Shown here: piece by piece, positions 1-12,600 of the stretch
Position numbering within the stretch: the first letter of the stretch is position 1
Layout of the letters: the number at the start of each line of letters is the position of its first letter
Assembly (NCBI RefSeq): GCF_023898315.1
Contig: NC_064616.1
Location: forward strand, 645,540,974-645,604,973
DNA length: 64,000 nucleotides
Direction of reading: 5' to 3'
From: Schistocerca nitens
Taxonomy: Eukaryota > Arthropoda > Insecta > Orthoptera > Acrididae
Translations under genes and position numbers: made by a program
The notes under the pieces: generated by a model
The model's database searches: none
What the model saw: the letters and a program-made list of their open reading frames with translations, nothing else
What the model was told of the DNA's origin: nothing

Positions 1-972
1 GCAAAACATGTCAGAAAAGGAATTTCTTGTTTCAAGAAAGACCATTCTGGCATGAATTATATGCCACATTCAGGAAGTCTCAATAGCAGATAAGTGATGA
101 ACAGTATATGATGAACTGCGACCATTTAAGCATCATGCAACATTTGCATTCAATAGGCAAGGTTCAGAAGTTGGGGTACTCCATGCTCTAATTGAAACAA
201 CAAAGAAAAATTACTGCATTTTTTCTTGAATGCCATCAATTCATACATTAATATTGTTACTGATAGCGAGTTATGATGCCTTTGTGTTAACTTATTAAGA
301 AGACATTAATGGCCGAGCCGTAACAAGAGACATATGCTTGAGAAAAGATTATGTGTGAACATATTTTGAATCTGTTGGCTGAAAAAGGGGTGCTGAGCTC
401 TAGGAACTCTTGCGCAGGGTTGTGTCCATCTCAGCTGGTATTTCTTGCCAACAACTGAGACATCTTCCGGTCGCAGTGTAATAAAAATGACAGACAAAGT
501 TGCATCACATGTTGATGCTACACAGTAACACACAGCTAATTTCAAAAACAAAACTATCCAGGATGTTGTTTGGAAAGTCATCCCTCATGCACTTATTATT
601 CTGATCTTAGGTCATCAAATGTTTACCTATACCACTACTTACTGAACAGTCAATAAGAAAATTCATTTCCAGATGAAAATGCACTTCCAACCTGGTTTGA
701 CAACATCTTTAGCTCAAAAACAGTAGGTTCCTACAGGCGTGGAATTGGTGCACTACCTGAGCATTGTTATTAGATAATGTGTGGGAATATATTGTTGATG
801 ACTGACTAATGTTTACTGTTCTGTTCAATAAATTAATGGAAAACACTGTTAAAATATGCACTGTACTAATACAAATGAAATAAAATTTACCATGATAAAC
901 TTACGACGAAAGTATACATTCATAAAACATTATGTATAAGTAACAGGAGCATGACTATATCAGCATGAATTA
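1..972. other. No gene recognised
   Basis: AT-rich, non-coding-looking DNA. No protein motif, RNA gene or repeat structure could be supported. The last two bases are the TA that borders the Tc1 element. Confidence 0.5.
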
Positions 973-2167
973 CACTGAAGAGCCGAAGAAACTGGTATAC
1001 CTGCCTAATATCATGTAGGGCCCCCACGAGCACGCAGAAGTGCCACAACACGACGTGGCATGGATTCGACTAATGTCTGAACTAGTGCTGGAGAGAACTG
1101 ACACCATGAATCCTGCAGGGCTGTCCATAAATCCATAAGAGTACAAGGGGGTGGAGACCTCTTCTGAACAGCATGTCGCAAGGTATCTCAGATACAGTCG
1201 GTAATGTTGTTGGCCAGCGGAAGTATTGAAACACAGAAGAGAGTTCCTGGAGCTGCCCTGTAGAAATTCTGGAAGTGTGGGGTGTCACATTGTCCTGATG
1301 GAATTGCTCAAGTATGTTGGAATGCACAATGGACATGAATGGATACAGGTGATCAGACAGGATGCTTACGTACGTGTCACCTGTCAGAGTCTTATCTAGA
1401 CGTATCAGGGGCCCATGTTACTCCAACTGCACGTGCCCCACACCATTACAGAGCCTCCACCAGCTTGAACAGTGCCTGCTGACACACAGGGTCCATGGAT
1501 TCATGAGATTGTCTCGATACTCATACATGTCCATCTGCTTGTTACAATTAGAAATGAGACTTGTCTGACTACCAGTACTAACATGTTTCCAATCATCAAC
1601 AGTCCAATGCCGGTGTTGATGGGACAAGGCGAGGTGTAAAGCTTTGTGTCATGCAGCGTACACAAGTGTGCCTTCGGCTCCAAAAGCCCATATAGATTAT
1701 GTTTTGTTGAATGGTTTGTATGCTGACAGTTGTTAATAGCCCAAAATTGAAATTTGCAGCAATTTGTGGAAGGGTTGCACTTCTGCCATGTTGAACAATT
1801 CTCTTCAGTTGTCATTGGTCCTGTTCTTGCAGGATCTTTTTCTGGCCACAGCAACATTGGAGATTTGATGTTTTACCGGATTCCCGATATTCACAGTACA
1901 CTTGTGAAATGGTCGTATGGGAAAATCCTCACTTAATCGCTACCTTGGAGATGCTGTGTCCCATCACTCGTGTGCCCACTGTGACACCACATTCACACTC
2001 GTTTAAATCTTGATAACCTGCCACTGTAGCAGCAGTAACCGATGTAACAATTGCGTGAAACACTCTGCTAATATAGGCATTGTCGACCACAGTTTCATAT
2101 TCTGCCTCTTTACATCTCTCCGTATTTGAATATGCATGCATATATCAGTTTCTTTGGTGCTTCAGTG
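973..2167 (-). mobile_element. Tc1/mariner-family DNA transposon, complete ends, dead transposase
   Basis: A 1195-bp cut-and-paste transposon. The left end begins CACTGAAG and continues GAAACTGGTATA. The right end, read on the other strand, begins with the same CACTGAAG followed by AAGAAACTGATATA; about 23 of 27 terminal bases match. Both ends abut TA (971-972 and 2168-2169), the usual target duplication of Tc1/mariner elements. The interior is a decayed transposase on the minus strand. The length is typical of Tc1 elements (about 1.2-1.6 kb). Ends this well preserved around a frameshifted gene suggest the copy was mobilised in trans or has simply decayed neutrally. Confidence 0.88.
1040..2024 (-). 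pseudogene. Tc1-type transposase, frameshifted remnant
   Basis: Would encode the DNA-binding and DDE transposase of the Tc1 element that contains it, acting on the terminal inverted repeats in the nucleus. Visible pieces in order: an N-terminal helix-turn-helix stretch reading AGYQDLNECE...MGHSISKVA (about 2021-1930, start Met apparently replaced by Val); the motif WTVDDWKHV near 1600; PLIRLDKTL-type sequence near 1395; and the second catalytic segment FHQDNVTPHTS near 1280, which holds an Asp. These lie in different frames, separated by at least three frameshifts, and the first catalytic Asp region is out of frame. No functional product is possible. Confidence 0.8.
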
Positions 2168-3700
2168 TAGTAAGATGTTCACTTTGGGCTTTGAAACTGT
2201 CTGTGTTTACTTGCTGTCCTGTGTCATACTAAAGCAATATGGAAATATGGAATTTCATAAATACAATTCTGTATTCACAAAAACCAAATGTTACTTCGGC
2301 AGAAGTGGAAAGAGGCACTATCAATTGTGAAGTGTCATAAGATTTTCGCCCTTACATTATGAGATACTGGAAGTAGTGATACGATATTTGATGAAGTTTT
2401 CTTAATGTTTCCTTACTGATTTTCGATGTGGCTGCCTGTAGCTTTGTAACAGAATGGCTAAAAATGTAGCCTTCAGTGAGCTTGGAAAATCAAGCCAACA
2501 CAGCTTTCATTCGACACTCAACTACATTACCCCCGAACAAGCGATGAGCTGAAGTATCAGCCGCTCACTTATTGCTCCAGTGGTGGCTGGGACAGATAAA
2601 TTGCAACATGAAAGATGAGATTATTTGGAATTTCCATATGTAATGACTTTCTTGGAATCAAAACCTTAAATTTATAACCTTGTGCCTCACTGTAAATGAA
2701 AATCACAAAGATTATTCAATGATAATGACACACAAAATCAAGTGAAACCAGCAGGGGAGTTCTGTGCCATCCAAGAAGTAACTCGTCGGTCACAGAGTTG
2801 CCAAACTTATTCTGCATTGTTGACCAGATTAAATTATACTACTAGCAGGAAGAATACCAGCCGATGTGACCCTTGAGCAGGCTCGGAAGTGATTACAGCT
2901 TACCTCTCAAAGACACTGCTGCTGACAGTTGGACTACCAAAAGTATATGTCACAGAATTTTATTGCCATTTCTGTAACTATCTTTAGTGACAGAGCTAAA
3001 TTACTTATAATACTTAGGAGCACCAATTTGAAAATTAAATAGAATAAATCAATAACTGTAAGAATTATTTCTGTTTTTTCTGTCTTAAGCACACTGAATA
3101 CTGGAAAGCTCATTGACCAGACAGGATTCACATTTTTGGAGTGTTCCAGTGGTTATACTATAAGCATTATGAGTAGGCAACACGTCTTTTTTTTATCATT
3201 ACACACTTTGAAAATATTTATCTTAAGAATGCTTTCATTGGCACTATCCCTAAAACTGAGGGATAAAAATGAAAAGATAACAACACAACATTGATTGCAA
3301 AATGTGAACATCCACCAAGATACTTCATAAAGTATAAATAACGAAGTTCCAAATCAAGTGATCTACTGTGCATGGAAACCATATGCCATGTCTGAAAAAG
3401 TGGTCTCCAAAACGAATAGCGAATATTAGACCAGCTAACATGAAAAGTGAAGCAGTTGTCACCACAACGAGGAAGAAGGAGAACAGAATGCCGACAGAAA
3501 AGTCTAGAAAAATTCATCCTTAAGTAAAACCATCATTCTGTCCATAAATACTCTAATAATGACAAAAATAATCTACTTGTAATGATTACAATATTACCCC
3601 CTCTGATACTTTCTGCTTAAAAGAGCTTTCCAACTTGCATTACACTAAAGACAAAAAGAACCTGAAATAGCAACAGGTTCATCAAGCTAAGATTCTTTGC
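2168..3700. other. No gene recognised
   Basis: AT-rich DNA with only short random open frames. Nothing with recognisable domains was found. Confidence 0.45.
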
Positions 3701-4942
3701 GTGTTTTCACATGAACAACTCCTCTAGGCTACCACAATATTCAGATGACAATTATTGAGTTATAAGGCAATAGCATAGACAGGCATATGGTTGTAGAATT
3801 TGCTGAGACTATCCGCATGCTGCTGATACGTAACACCAAACTACCATTGTGTCGTATTATAGACCAGATTTAATTTCTGTCTGTGAAAGAATCGCTCAAC
3901 AGTAGGTGAATGGCACTAACACCTGTACACCCAACACACAACACAGACCCATTATATGCCAATTAATCGCAGCAAAATGCTCTATGCTTGTACCTTTCTG
4001 CCAACAACTTAATTTCTTTTGCAGCAGACTGTTACCCGTTGTGGAGGCAAGACATCAGTGTTACGGTCTATCACACCATCTTTCTCGTCCACTCTCTCTC
4101 CGCATCCATCACATCCACTGTGGATGTCTCATAAGCTTAATGCAATGAATGCAATGAGCACAGATTTATACTTATGCCATGATCCCACAATAATGGTGTA
4201 AATTTTCAACAATGATGGTGGAAAGTAATTATATGAATTTGAAGTGAGGGAAATTGGTCCGCAAACAACTGAGTAAAAAGTGAAAATCTTTCTGTTACCT
4301 CTGAGAGTGGCCCTCTTCTATTGCAAGCTTTTTGCAGAAGAGGTCCAATGTCAGATGTACCAGAATGATTTTTGCTTATAACTTTTGACTTTGTAGTTTT
4401 CGGACCAGGGACCCTTACCTTAAATTGATACATTTACTCTCCTCCAGCGCCCCTGAAAGTTTGTGCCATCGTCACGGAATCACCCTGCAGTTTTGGAGAC
4501 ATCCAGCGTGGTTGCGATGGGTGAGGCGTTAATGATGGGTGAGGCGTTAATGATGGGTGAGGCGTTAATGATGGTGTGGTAGACCGTAACACTTTTTCTC
4601 ACCTTCACAATCGGGTGACAGTCTGCTGCAAAAGAAATTAAGTCATTGGGAAAAAGATACAAGAATAGAGCATTGTGCTGTGATTAATTGGCATATAATG
4701 GGTCTGTGTTGTATTTGGAGCACAGGGGTGTTGATGCCATTCACCCACTGTTGAGCAATTCTTTCACAGGTAGAAATTAAGTCTGGTCTATAATCCTACT
4801 CAGTGGTAGTTTGTCATTACGTATCAGCAGCGTAGGGATAGTCTTGCCAAATTCTACAATTGTCTATGCTATCTTCTTACAACTCGATAATTCTCTTCTG
4901 AATATTGTGGTAGCCTAGAGACATCATTCATATGAAAACATC
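3701..4942. repeat. Large fold-back (inverted-repeat) element
   Basis: The segment 3701-4130 is repeated in inverted orientation at 4496-4942, with a spacer of about 365 bp. Matching blocks include CTAGGCTACCACAATATTCAG, CTGCTGATACGTAA and CCATTATATGCCAATTAATC, each found on the opposite strand in the other arm in the same order. The arms differ by scattered substitutions and small indels, so the duplication is old. The right arm contains a three-copy 18-bp tandem repeat that the left arm lacks. No coding capacity is evident. It could be a fold-back (Foldback/MITE-like) transposon or an inverted duplication of a single-copy repeat. No clear flanking target duplication was found. Confidence 0.8.
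4516..4574. repeat. 18-bp tandem repeat, 3.3 copies
   Basis: Unit GATGGGTGAGGCGTTAAT occurs at 4516-4533, 4534-4551 and 4552-4569, followed by GATGG. The copies are identical. The repeat lies only in the right arm of the surrounding fold-back, so it expanded after the two arms separated. Confidence 0.95.
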
Positions 4943-5073
4943 AGGGACTAAATAATGCTCTGCACAGGTGCACTGTAGAATCTCAGCACCACACACAGCA
5001 TGGTGAACCTGAGTAGTGGGATAAAGACAGTTCTTGTGCAATTCTGATATCAAATTGAAATCAAATTAATTAT

Positions 5074-5130
5074 GAAAATTAATTAATTGATCAATTAACA
5101 ACCCCCACCCCTGAGGACGTCATGGGTTTT
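5074..5130 (+). repeat. Dispersed repeat fragment, inverted copy at 19632-19690
   Basis: The stretch AATTAATTAATTGATCAATTAA, then after a gap TGA.GA.GTCATGGGTTTT, recurs on the opposite strand at 19632-19690. Too short and AT-rich to classify. Confidence 0.5.
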
Positions 5131-5689
5131 CCCCAGCTGGCACCAAACCAAATTCGAAAATAGTTCTGTTTCAGTCATCATACAGATGCTGATGTCTTTT
5201 ACCTAAGCCAAACATATTCCACAATCCCAAAATAATTGGTCAGGGATAATGCAACCCTCATAATAGCCTTCAAACAAGACAATCTGAATTGAAAACACAT
5301 TTACCAAGCACATGTAGGAAGTGACATGTCGTTCAATTATTTTGTAAAGATACAGGCTGATTGCTGGAATCATTCACAATATGGGTTTCTCATTATTGAT
5401 GAAACGAGAAAACTGAATGATAGTTGGAGTACATGAAACTTCCGAAAGTTTCTGTATATGTAGCCTGGTAAGAGAGGTGAATACATCAGCATATGCTGAA
5501 CCATGGACAAATTCACATGCACATCTGGCTCTCAAGAGAATGGGTGTACATAGACAGAAAATTCTGTTCTTACAGCCAAGCAAATTGTCGGTGTTACATC
5601 AGCATACAGCATGGGAAGAAGCAGAAGAGAACGATTGTTCAGCCAGAAATACCAACCTCCGAAAATCTGGAAGGAGTAGGGCCGCAGAC

Positions 5690-6788
5690 AGCAACAGAGC
5701 CAAGAAGAAGAAATCCCTTATCGGGACAGATATTGGGCCAATGGCTATCTGGTGTTTGTCTGATATACCGGGGATGACTGGATTGAAACCCATGGGGCCT
5801 GACTGAAGATTGTTATGGATGCAAAATCACACCGATGGATAATGATAACTCACTTGAGATCCAGATATTTTGTTTGAGTGATCAGGACAAAGTGAGGAAG
5901 GTGATGAAGGACTATATTATTTAAGATCCAACTAGGACATTCTTTCGGAAGAAGACGCCACAAGTGATGGCTCTACTATGTGGGCTAACATGGGTGTTCT
6001 ACGTGAAAACAGTGCAACAGGTGCTGCTGGACAGGGGATGCAATGCCACGGTGAAACTTCGCAATTGAACTAATAAAAAGAAACCACCACTGTTCATTTT
6101 GGCAGTAGATCTGACTACTGATGTGGTTAGTTTCAAGAAGACAGAAGTCATCTTCAAAGTGATGGACCTGGTTGGCTTCAGAGTAAAGTTCTCCCATCTG
6201 ACGTGAAACCACAATGTTATAAATGTCAAGAGCATGGGTATGTAGCAAAATATTGCTACAATAAAGTGAAATGCATTCAGTGTGCCGGTAGTCATGACAG
6301 CCACAACTTATGCAGAAGATTGAAGATAATGTGATGTGTGCTTGCAGTGAGGGATCTCACACTGTGAGCTGGTGTGGCTGCAATGCCTTCAGAGTTCAAA
6401 ACGATATTGGAGATAAGAAACAAGTGAAGTCAGAATAAATCGATAAGAAGAGTATGAGACGAAGAAGACATGAGATAGTGGGACATCATCGCTTGAGAAG
6501 CCCAAAAGTGGCCCAACAGTGCTCCCTGAACCCAGTGACCAACCAGCACCCCCTGCCAGTGACGGTGGTGGGGACCGGTCTCATTGTGCACAGTCGGAGC
6601 AAGCGGAGCCGAGACAGCGAGATGGGAAAAACCGCTGCAGTGGTATAAGGCAGTACAAGATGGAGTTGTTGGTGAAGATAGAGGCACTAGCCGATGTTGC
6701 AGTGAGGAAGCTTTTCCATCGGCTCAAGAACAGATTCCTGAATAAAACTGAACAGGTGGTTCAATCCGCAGTTAAGACATGGAGATAG
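5690..6788 (+). pseudogene. Non-LTR retrotransposon ORF1 (gag-like, C2HC knuckles), broken
   Basis: Relic of the nucleic-acid-binding ORF1 protein of a Jockey-type LINE. A PRE_C2HC-like segment occupies about 5850-6200. It is followed by CYKCQEHGYVAKYC (6215-6256), in which the usual zinc-ligand His after Gly is Tyr, then CIQCAGSHDSHNLC, and a third Cys/His unit CACSEGSHTVSWCGC (about 6337-6381) in a shifted frame. A Pro/Arg/Gln-rich tail runs to a stop at 6788. Several stops and frameshifts interrupt it. No endonuclease or reverse transcriptase follows, so only the ORF1 portion survives here. The family assignment rests on motif layout only. Confidence 0.7.
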
Positions 6789-7060
6789 GGCTTTGCGCAT
6801 TTTTCAGTCCCAACCTAGGTTTTTGTACAGGTTTTCCTTAAGGCTGTAAGGCAAATGCTGGGACTAACATCTCCTCCTCTGCCCAGCAAGTGTTATACCT
6901 ATCTTCCCTTGCAACGAAATAAATAGAGAGAGGAAATTAACCTTACAATAATTAAAACAAATAAATGGAGTCACAACAGAATAAAAGTATCTATTGCTGA
7001 AACGAGCTAAGCTCTAGATGCAGTCCACCCTCAGCAAGAGGGGAAAAAAAGCAAGATAAT

Positions 7061-7677
7061 ATGGAAAATGCCTCACATCAATGTGTCAGATGGGGAGAGT
7101 TTGAAGCTTTTAAAAGTTCTGGTTGCTGTTACATATCTATCACTAATATTCTGCACTTGGAGGTTTTTGAGTACCCAGTGCTACAGACTACAAGCAGACA
7201 AACACGAACAATCAAAACCTCCTCTCAGCTGGAGATGCCAAGATTCATCATAATTGCATTTCGGACTGATAGAAGAGGGAATATAACAAATGATTCCCGT
7301 GTATTTGACAACTCCAAGTTAACTAATGCCAGAGTCTACCTGAATTAAAATTCTACCCATACGATTTCCTTCTGCAATGGGATGAAAATGTATACAGTCT
7401 AGAATATGATATGTATGCAAGGTTCCATGCTTCTTACTATGGAAGTGCTGAAGAAGGAGGAGGAGGAGGTCTGCTCAGTCCACGAAAATTCAAGGAGCTA
7501 TCACCGATCCTCATAACAGACTCCTCCAAACAGAATGTTATAATTAAATCTGGGCCCATAGATGAACGAATTGAATTTGAATCTTCAGCAAATTTCCCGG
7601 AACACACTACAGAATACGCTCTAGTTCTACATGACTGTGTGATTAACTACTGCCTGCTCAGCGGTGTTGTGCAATGA
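7061..7677 (+). pseudogene. Possible double-jelly-roll-like (virus/Polinton-type) ORF remnant
   Basis: Two open stretches in different frames (7061-7348 and 7411-7677) read as one protein interrupted by a frameshift near 7350. The first contains TRTIKTSSQLEMPRFIIIAF followed by a TDRRGN segment. The second contains YARFHASYYGS and later ALVLHDCVINY near its C-terminus. This order of motifs resembles, from memory, the 'double jelly roll-like' proteins annotated in many insect genomes, a capsid-type fold attributed to virus-derived or Polinton-like elements. No database comparison was possible, so the identity is tentative. The N-terminal half is missing. What is certain is a decayed coding relic with a frameshift, next to a second one at 7740-8000. 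Confidence 0.4.
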
Positions 7678-7739
7678 GCTGTATAAATGAACAGGTGCTG
7701 CACCATACCCAGAGCATTCCATAATGGTTAAGTCACAGT

Positions 7740-8000
7740 TTGATCATCATTGCAGATGCTCAGGGTTTCTATGACGATTAGCATAGGCAGTTCATATTTT
7801 AAGATATTGCATTTGTAGCATACCCAGAACACATTCTCAGGAAACATTGCATCACTAAGGTCTTTTAAGAATGCGAAGTGCGCTAAAACATGGACGAGTG
7901 CAAAGTGGTTACCACATTTCTACAACGGCATTCACTGGGATAATCCTGGCATACCCTATAAAGATATGGTTAACATCTCTTCGATTTTTCAGCCTTCATC
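7740..8000 (+). pseudogene. Second remnant ORF beside the jelly-roll-like one, function unknown
   Basis: Reading from 7749 gives IADAQGFYDD then a stop. After a frameshift, 7903-7980 gives KWLPHFYNGIHWDNPGIPY. The pattern D-x-Q-G-F at the start and G-I-x-W-x(3)-G-x-(I/V)-x-Y near the end resembles an uncharacterised ORF that I recall occurring with the jelly-roll-like ORFs of insect mobile elements. The first motif could be the start of an RNase H-like or exonuclease fold, but this is a guess. Both relics lie on the same strand about 70 bp apart, as expected of one former element. Confidence 0.3.
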
Positions 8001-8618
8001 TAAATGAAGGGGAAGGACAAGATCTCATGGATGTATCAAATTTTCAAGTTTGTTGCTATTCAAGACCTGGAATTCTACGGGTTTACTGCTCTCCATCGAC
8101 TCAAGAAGAAAATGTGCAAAAATAGTGTTGCTGTGTCTGCTTGTAAAAAAAGTAAAACTACTTTTAAGTTGAATGAGAAATAAATGAATTTTTATCTCAT
8201 AATATTTGTGTATGTGTTTACCGATTTCACCCTGATCCATGTCGTTTAGTCCTGGTACTGTGCCTCTGATTTTCCTCAAGCATTGGCAATAATATTTTAG
8301 AGATGTTTGCTGTGTGTCTTTGGAAGGGGACATGGTCACATAATATCTGTTCCCATAACCCAATATGGGCCGCATGGTAACCTCCCTCATGCTTCAAACT
8401 AATGCCTTGTGTGTCTTGCACAGCCTTTATATACATTTGTGAGGGCAGGGATTTGTAAAATAACAACAAAGGTGTAAGGTAGAGAATAACATTTTTTTTA
8501 ATCAGGCATAAACATTCACAGCAATAATACCACTTATGTTCATAAATCTTGTTTTTTACAATACACGAATTAATATTGTTTTTCAATTCACAGTTCTTGT
8601 TACCATTTGAATTTTTCA

Positions 8619-8620
<2 letters not shown>

Positions 8621-8666
<46 letters not shown>
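8621..8666. repeat. (AC)n microsatellite
   Basis: Perfect CA dinucleotide run of about 23 units. Confidence 0.98.
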
Positions 8667-8669
<3 letters not shown>

Positions 8670-9289
8670 CGTAGTTTTACAAATAATAATACTGGCTACA
8701 AAAATTTTACTTTCCATTGCAGTAATGACTGAATATTCCTACATCACTAACAGTACTGGGTGACAAATTCTACATTACATTGCAGTACTGATTAAGCTAT
8801 TGCACAGGTACAGTTTCTCTTACACTAATACTATTACTAATGAAATTCTATCAAATCAGAAGACTTAATTTATATGTTGAAGTAGGTGGCTCTAAACATT
8901 TTCCACCTCAAACAGTTGAAATAATTTAATAATCGAATGAAGTGATTGGCTCTAAAATGTTCATCCCAAACAGCTGCACTAAAATGAACTGGGTGGCACT
9001 CACACTTAAAACTAGTATGACTTTGACAGCTAGCAGCAGGTGAAACTTAGAAACAAAAGAGAGAAATAAGTGCAAAAGAGAGAAATACTGTGAAATTTTT
9101 TTTTCTCCATTTACAACTTTTTTTAACTTTTTTGATGATTTTGCTACAATTTTTTAAACTTCTTCCAGCACATTGTGCTTATACATAGTTTGCTACTTAT
9201 AAAGAAAAAAGAAAAAAAAAGATGAGCTGAATGTATTTACACGCAGGCATACATATTTACACAGGCATCCACACTAAAACGCATTGCAT

Positions 9290-9292
<3 letters not shown>
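8667..9292. other. No gene recognised
   Basis: AT-rich DNA. It contains a loose duplication of GTGGCTCTAAA near 8886 and GATTGGCTCTAAA near 8944. The last 12 bases (9281-9292, GCATTGCATACG) are the left target-site duplication of LINE A. Confidence 0.5.

Positions 9293-9327
<35 letters not shown>
9293..9327 (-). repeat. (CA)n 3' tail of LINE A
   Basis: TG dinucleotide run on the plus strand, abutting the target duplication. In element sense it is a (CA)n tail in place of poly(A). A microsatellite tail is known for several LINE clades. Confidence 0.9.
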
Positions 9328-9330
<3 letters not shown>

Positions 9331-9338
9331 AGGTTTAC

Positions 9339-9368
9339 GGGCACTAAACAGTGTGGTCATCAGTGCCC
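9339..9368 (-). promoter_or_regulatory. 3'-terminal hairpin of LINE A
   Basis: In sense orientation GGGCACT, a 16-nt loop GATGACCACACTGTTT, then AGTGCCC: a perfect 7-bp stem. It lies about 11 nt from the start of the CA tail. LINEs B, C and D have the equivalent structure, with different stems but nearly the same loop. Confidence 0.75.
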
Positions 9369-9623
9369 AAACGCATAAAAACAGGAACAGAGGCAGTGAA
9401 GGGACTAAGACGGACAGCAAACAAGGAGAACGGCTAAAAGACACAGACCTGACGCAGTTCCACATCCTCACAGACAGAAGCAAAACAAGAGGAGAAGAAA
9501 CGCACTAAAAAAGGAAAGGAAACACAAGGAAAAGAGAACAGAAACCGAAGGGAAAGAAGGAGGTAATAGTGACTGGCGGACCTCTTACCTAAAATCTGGG
9601 TGAGCCAGTCACCCAGCAGCACA

Positions 9624-12600
9624 TTAAAACCCTCTCCCTAAAATCCGAGGCAACAAATTGGACAGGACACAAAACCGTAAGACCTTAACCACAGTCGTTG
9701 CGTCGTCTTGCAAAATAGAGGGCAAATCCGGTTGCAAGGAAACCACCGCCCTCTGGTCAGAGAATAAAAGACAGTCAAGTAAAATGTGACGGACAGTAAG
9801 CTGGACGCCACAAGGACTGCAGATTGGGGGGTCCTCCCGCCGGAGTAAAAAACCATGTGTTAAGGGACTGTGCCCGATGCGGAGGCAAGTGAGGAGAACC
9901 TCATCCCGCCTGCATGACTGGTAGGACGTACGCCATGGCCGCGTGGTGGCCTTGACCAGACGCAGCTTATTGTCACTGACTGCCAGCCACTCCTCTTCCC
10001 ATTGACGCATAACACGAAAACGCAAAAGGAAGGTAACAGCATGGAGGGGGACAGCACATTCAACAACGTGAGGGAGGGAACATGCATCTTTGGCAGCCAC
10101 ATCCGCCAGTTCGTTTCCCCTACTACCCACGTGCCTCGGCACCCAGCAGAAAGAAACCTCGTTCCCCTGCAGTTGCAGGTGGAGTAGGGCATCATGGATG
10201 TTCTGGACGACCGTATCCACTGGGTACAAGTGTTGCATGGTCTGAAGGGCACTCAGAGAGTCAGAACAGATGAGGAACTTAAGACTGGGAACACATCTCA
10301 TCTGCTCCAAAGCCCGCAAGATCGCAAACAATTCGGCATCAAAGATGGTAAACGCCGCAGGAAGTCTTAACTTGATGACTCTATCAGGGAAAACAACAGC
10401 ACAACCAACAGAGTCCCCCTGTTTAGAGTCATCCGTAAATACTGGTACATGATCGGGATGCTGGCGTAAAATATCGGAAAATAAGGAGGTAAAAACAAAC
10501 GCAGGAGTGCAGCTCCTCCGGTACTCCGACAAGTCTAAAAGGAGGCTGGGCCTCTGGAGCAACCAGGGAGGCAGGCGGGTAAAACCTTGTTGTTGGGGGG
10601 CCACACGCTCCACACCAAGGGACTCAAGCAAATGCTTGGCACGAATCCCAAATGGTCTCGTTGCCTTGGACGACTGGAAAAAGAGACGTTCCATAGGCGG
10701 TCGGGCAACAGTAGGGTACGCAGGGGAGGTAGGACAGGCAAGGAATTGACACACCCGTCGCACCATGAGGAGTTTCCGCCGGATGGCGAGCGGCGGTTCC
10801 CCTGCCTCAGCACACAGGCTAGGGATGGGACTGGTACGGAAGGCACCAGTGGCCAGCCTGATACCCTCATGGTGTACTGCGTCAAGAATCTTCAGATACG
10901 AAGGCCTTGCTGACCCATACACGGTGCAACCATAGTCAAGACGCGATTGGACGAAAGCCCAATAAAATTGCAGCAGACGCGCCCGATCTGCTCCCCAGGA
11001 CCGATGGCTCAGACACTTCAAAATATTCAGTGCCTTCAGGGCCCGCACCTTGAGGTCTTTAAGGTGAGGCAACCACGACAACTTGGAATCAAAAGTGAGG
11101 CCCAGGAACCTCACAGTATCTCTAAAAGGAAGAATGGTGTCCCTCAGACGCAATTCAGGGGAGGTAAAAAGACATCGAGAACGATTAAAATGAACACACA
11201 CACATTTGTCTGCAGAAAAGGTAAAACCCGTCTGCGCAGTCCATGCCTCTAATCGCTTTATCGTAAGCTGCAACTGCCGACTAGCAGTGACAAGACTGGA
11301 GGAAGAACAGGAACAGCAAAATCGTCCACAAACAAGGAGCATCGGGCAGGACTCCTGATAGTGGACGTGATACTGTTAATGGCGACGGCAGAGAGGGTGA
11401 CACTTAAAACGCTTCCCTGAGGAACACTATTCTCCTGCACGCACAAATCAGATAGCACATTACCAACCCGATATCGAAAGAGGCGGTGGGAAAGAAAGGA
11501 CCGAATGAAGATGGGGAGATGGCCACGAAAGCCCCACTGATGGAGTTGATTGAGGATAAGGCGGCGCCAAGTAGTGTCATATGCCTTATTAATATCAAAG
11601 AAAACACCTAGACAATGCTGGTTACGTAGGAAGGCCTGCTGGATGGCCGCCTCAAGCAGGGTCAAATTGTCTATAGTGGAACGACATCTCCGAAAGCCAC
11701 ACTGAGAGGGGCTAAGGAGCTGCCTGGTCTCGAGCAGCCAAACCAGGTGACGGTTGACCATGCATTCCAACGTCTTCCCGACACAGCTCGTCAAAGCAAT
11801 ACTCCGATAACTACTGGGATGCGTTCGGTCCTTCCCCGGTTTGAGGAGGGGAATCAAAATCGCCTCCCTCCACGAGTCAGGCTACGTGCCGGATAACCAT
11901 ATAATATTAAAACAATTCAGGAGAACTTCCTTGGAAGGTAGTAACAAGTGCTGCAGCATGCTGTACCGGATTTGATCATGACCAGGCGCAGTATCATGAG
12001 CCACAGACAGCGCCGAATCCAGTTCCCACATTGTGAAGGGGCAATTGTAGGGTTCAGAATTTGGAGACCGGAAGTCCAAATGACCCCTCTCGATGGCAGT
12101 GCGGTAGCGGCAGAAATCTGGATCACAGTTAATAGTGGCGGTAGATGCCGCAAAATGCATGGCCAGTGTCTGGGCAATGTCACTTGGCGCCGTGAGAAGA
12201 CTTCCCTGATGCAGCAATGCCGTGACAGGTAGCTGGCCGAGTTTCCTGGAAATCCTCCTGATGGCTTCCCATACTTTCGTAGAACTAGTGGAGTGGGAGA
12301 TGGAGTTCAAGAACGATTGCCATGACCATCGTTTGCTCTCTTTAATCACTCGCCGCGCTTTGGCCCTTGCCACCCGCAAGGCCGCAAGATTGTCAGCTGA
12401 GGCACGGCACTTGAAGTGGCGCAGAGCTGTACGGCGGGCTCGGATGGCTGAGCGGCACTCAGTGGTCCACCAAGGGACAGGACACCTCTTGGGATGACCG
12501 GATGACCGTGGGATTGACAATTCAGCAGCATGCGATATCACGGCTGTAACATGGTTAACCCATTCGTGGACGCTGGCACAGTGTTCCAAAACAGCCAGTT

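Noticed and set aside
4516-4574. Short direct repeats as a CRISPR array
   Set aside because: The units are contiguous without spacers, in a eukaryotic repeat; it is a minisatellite.
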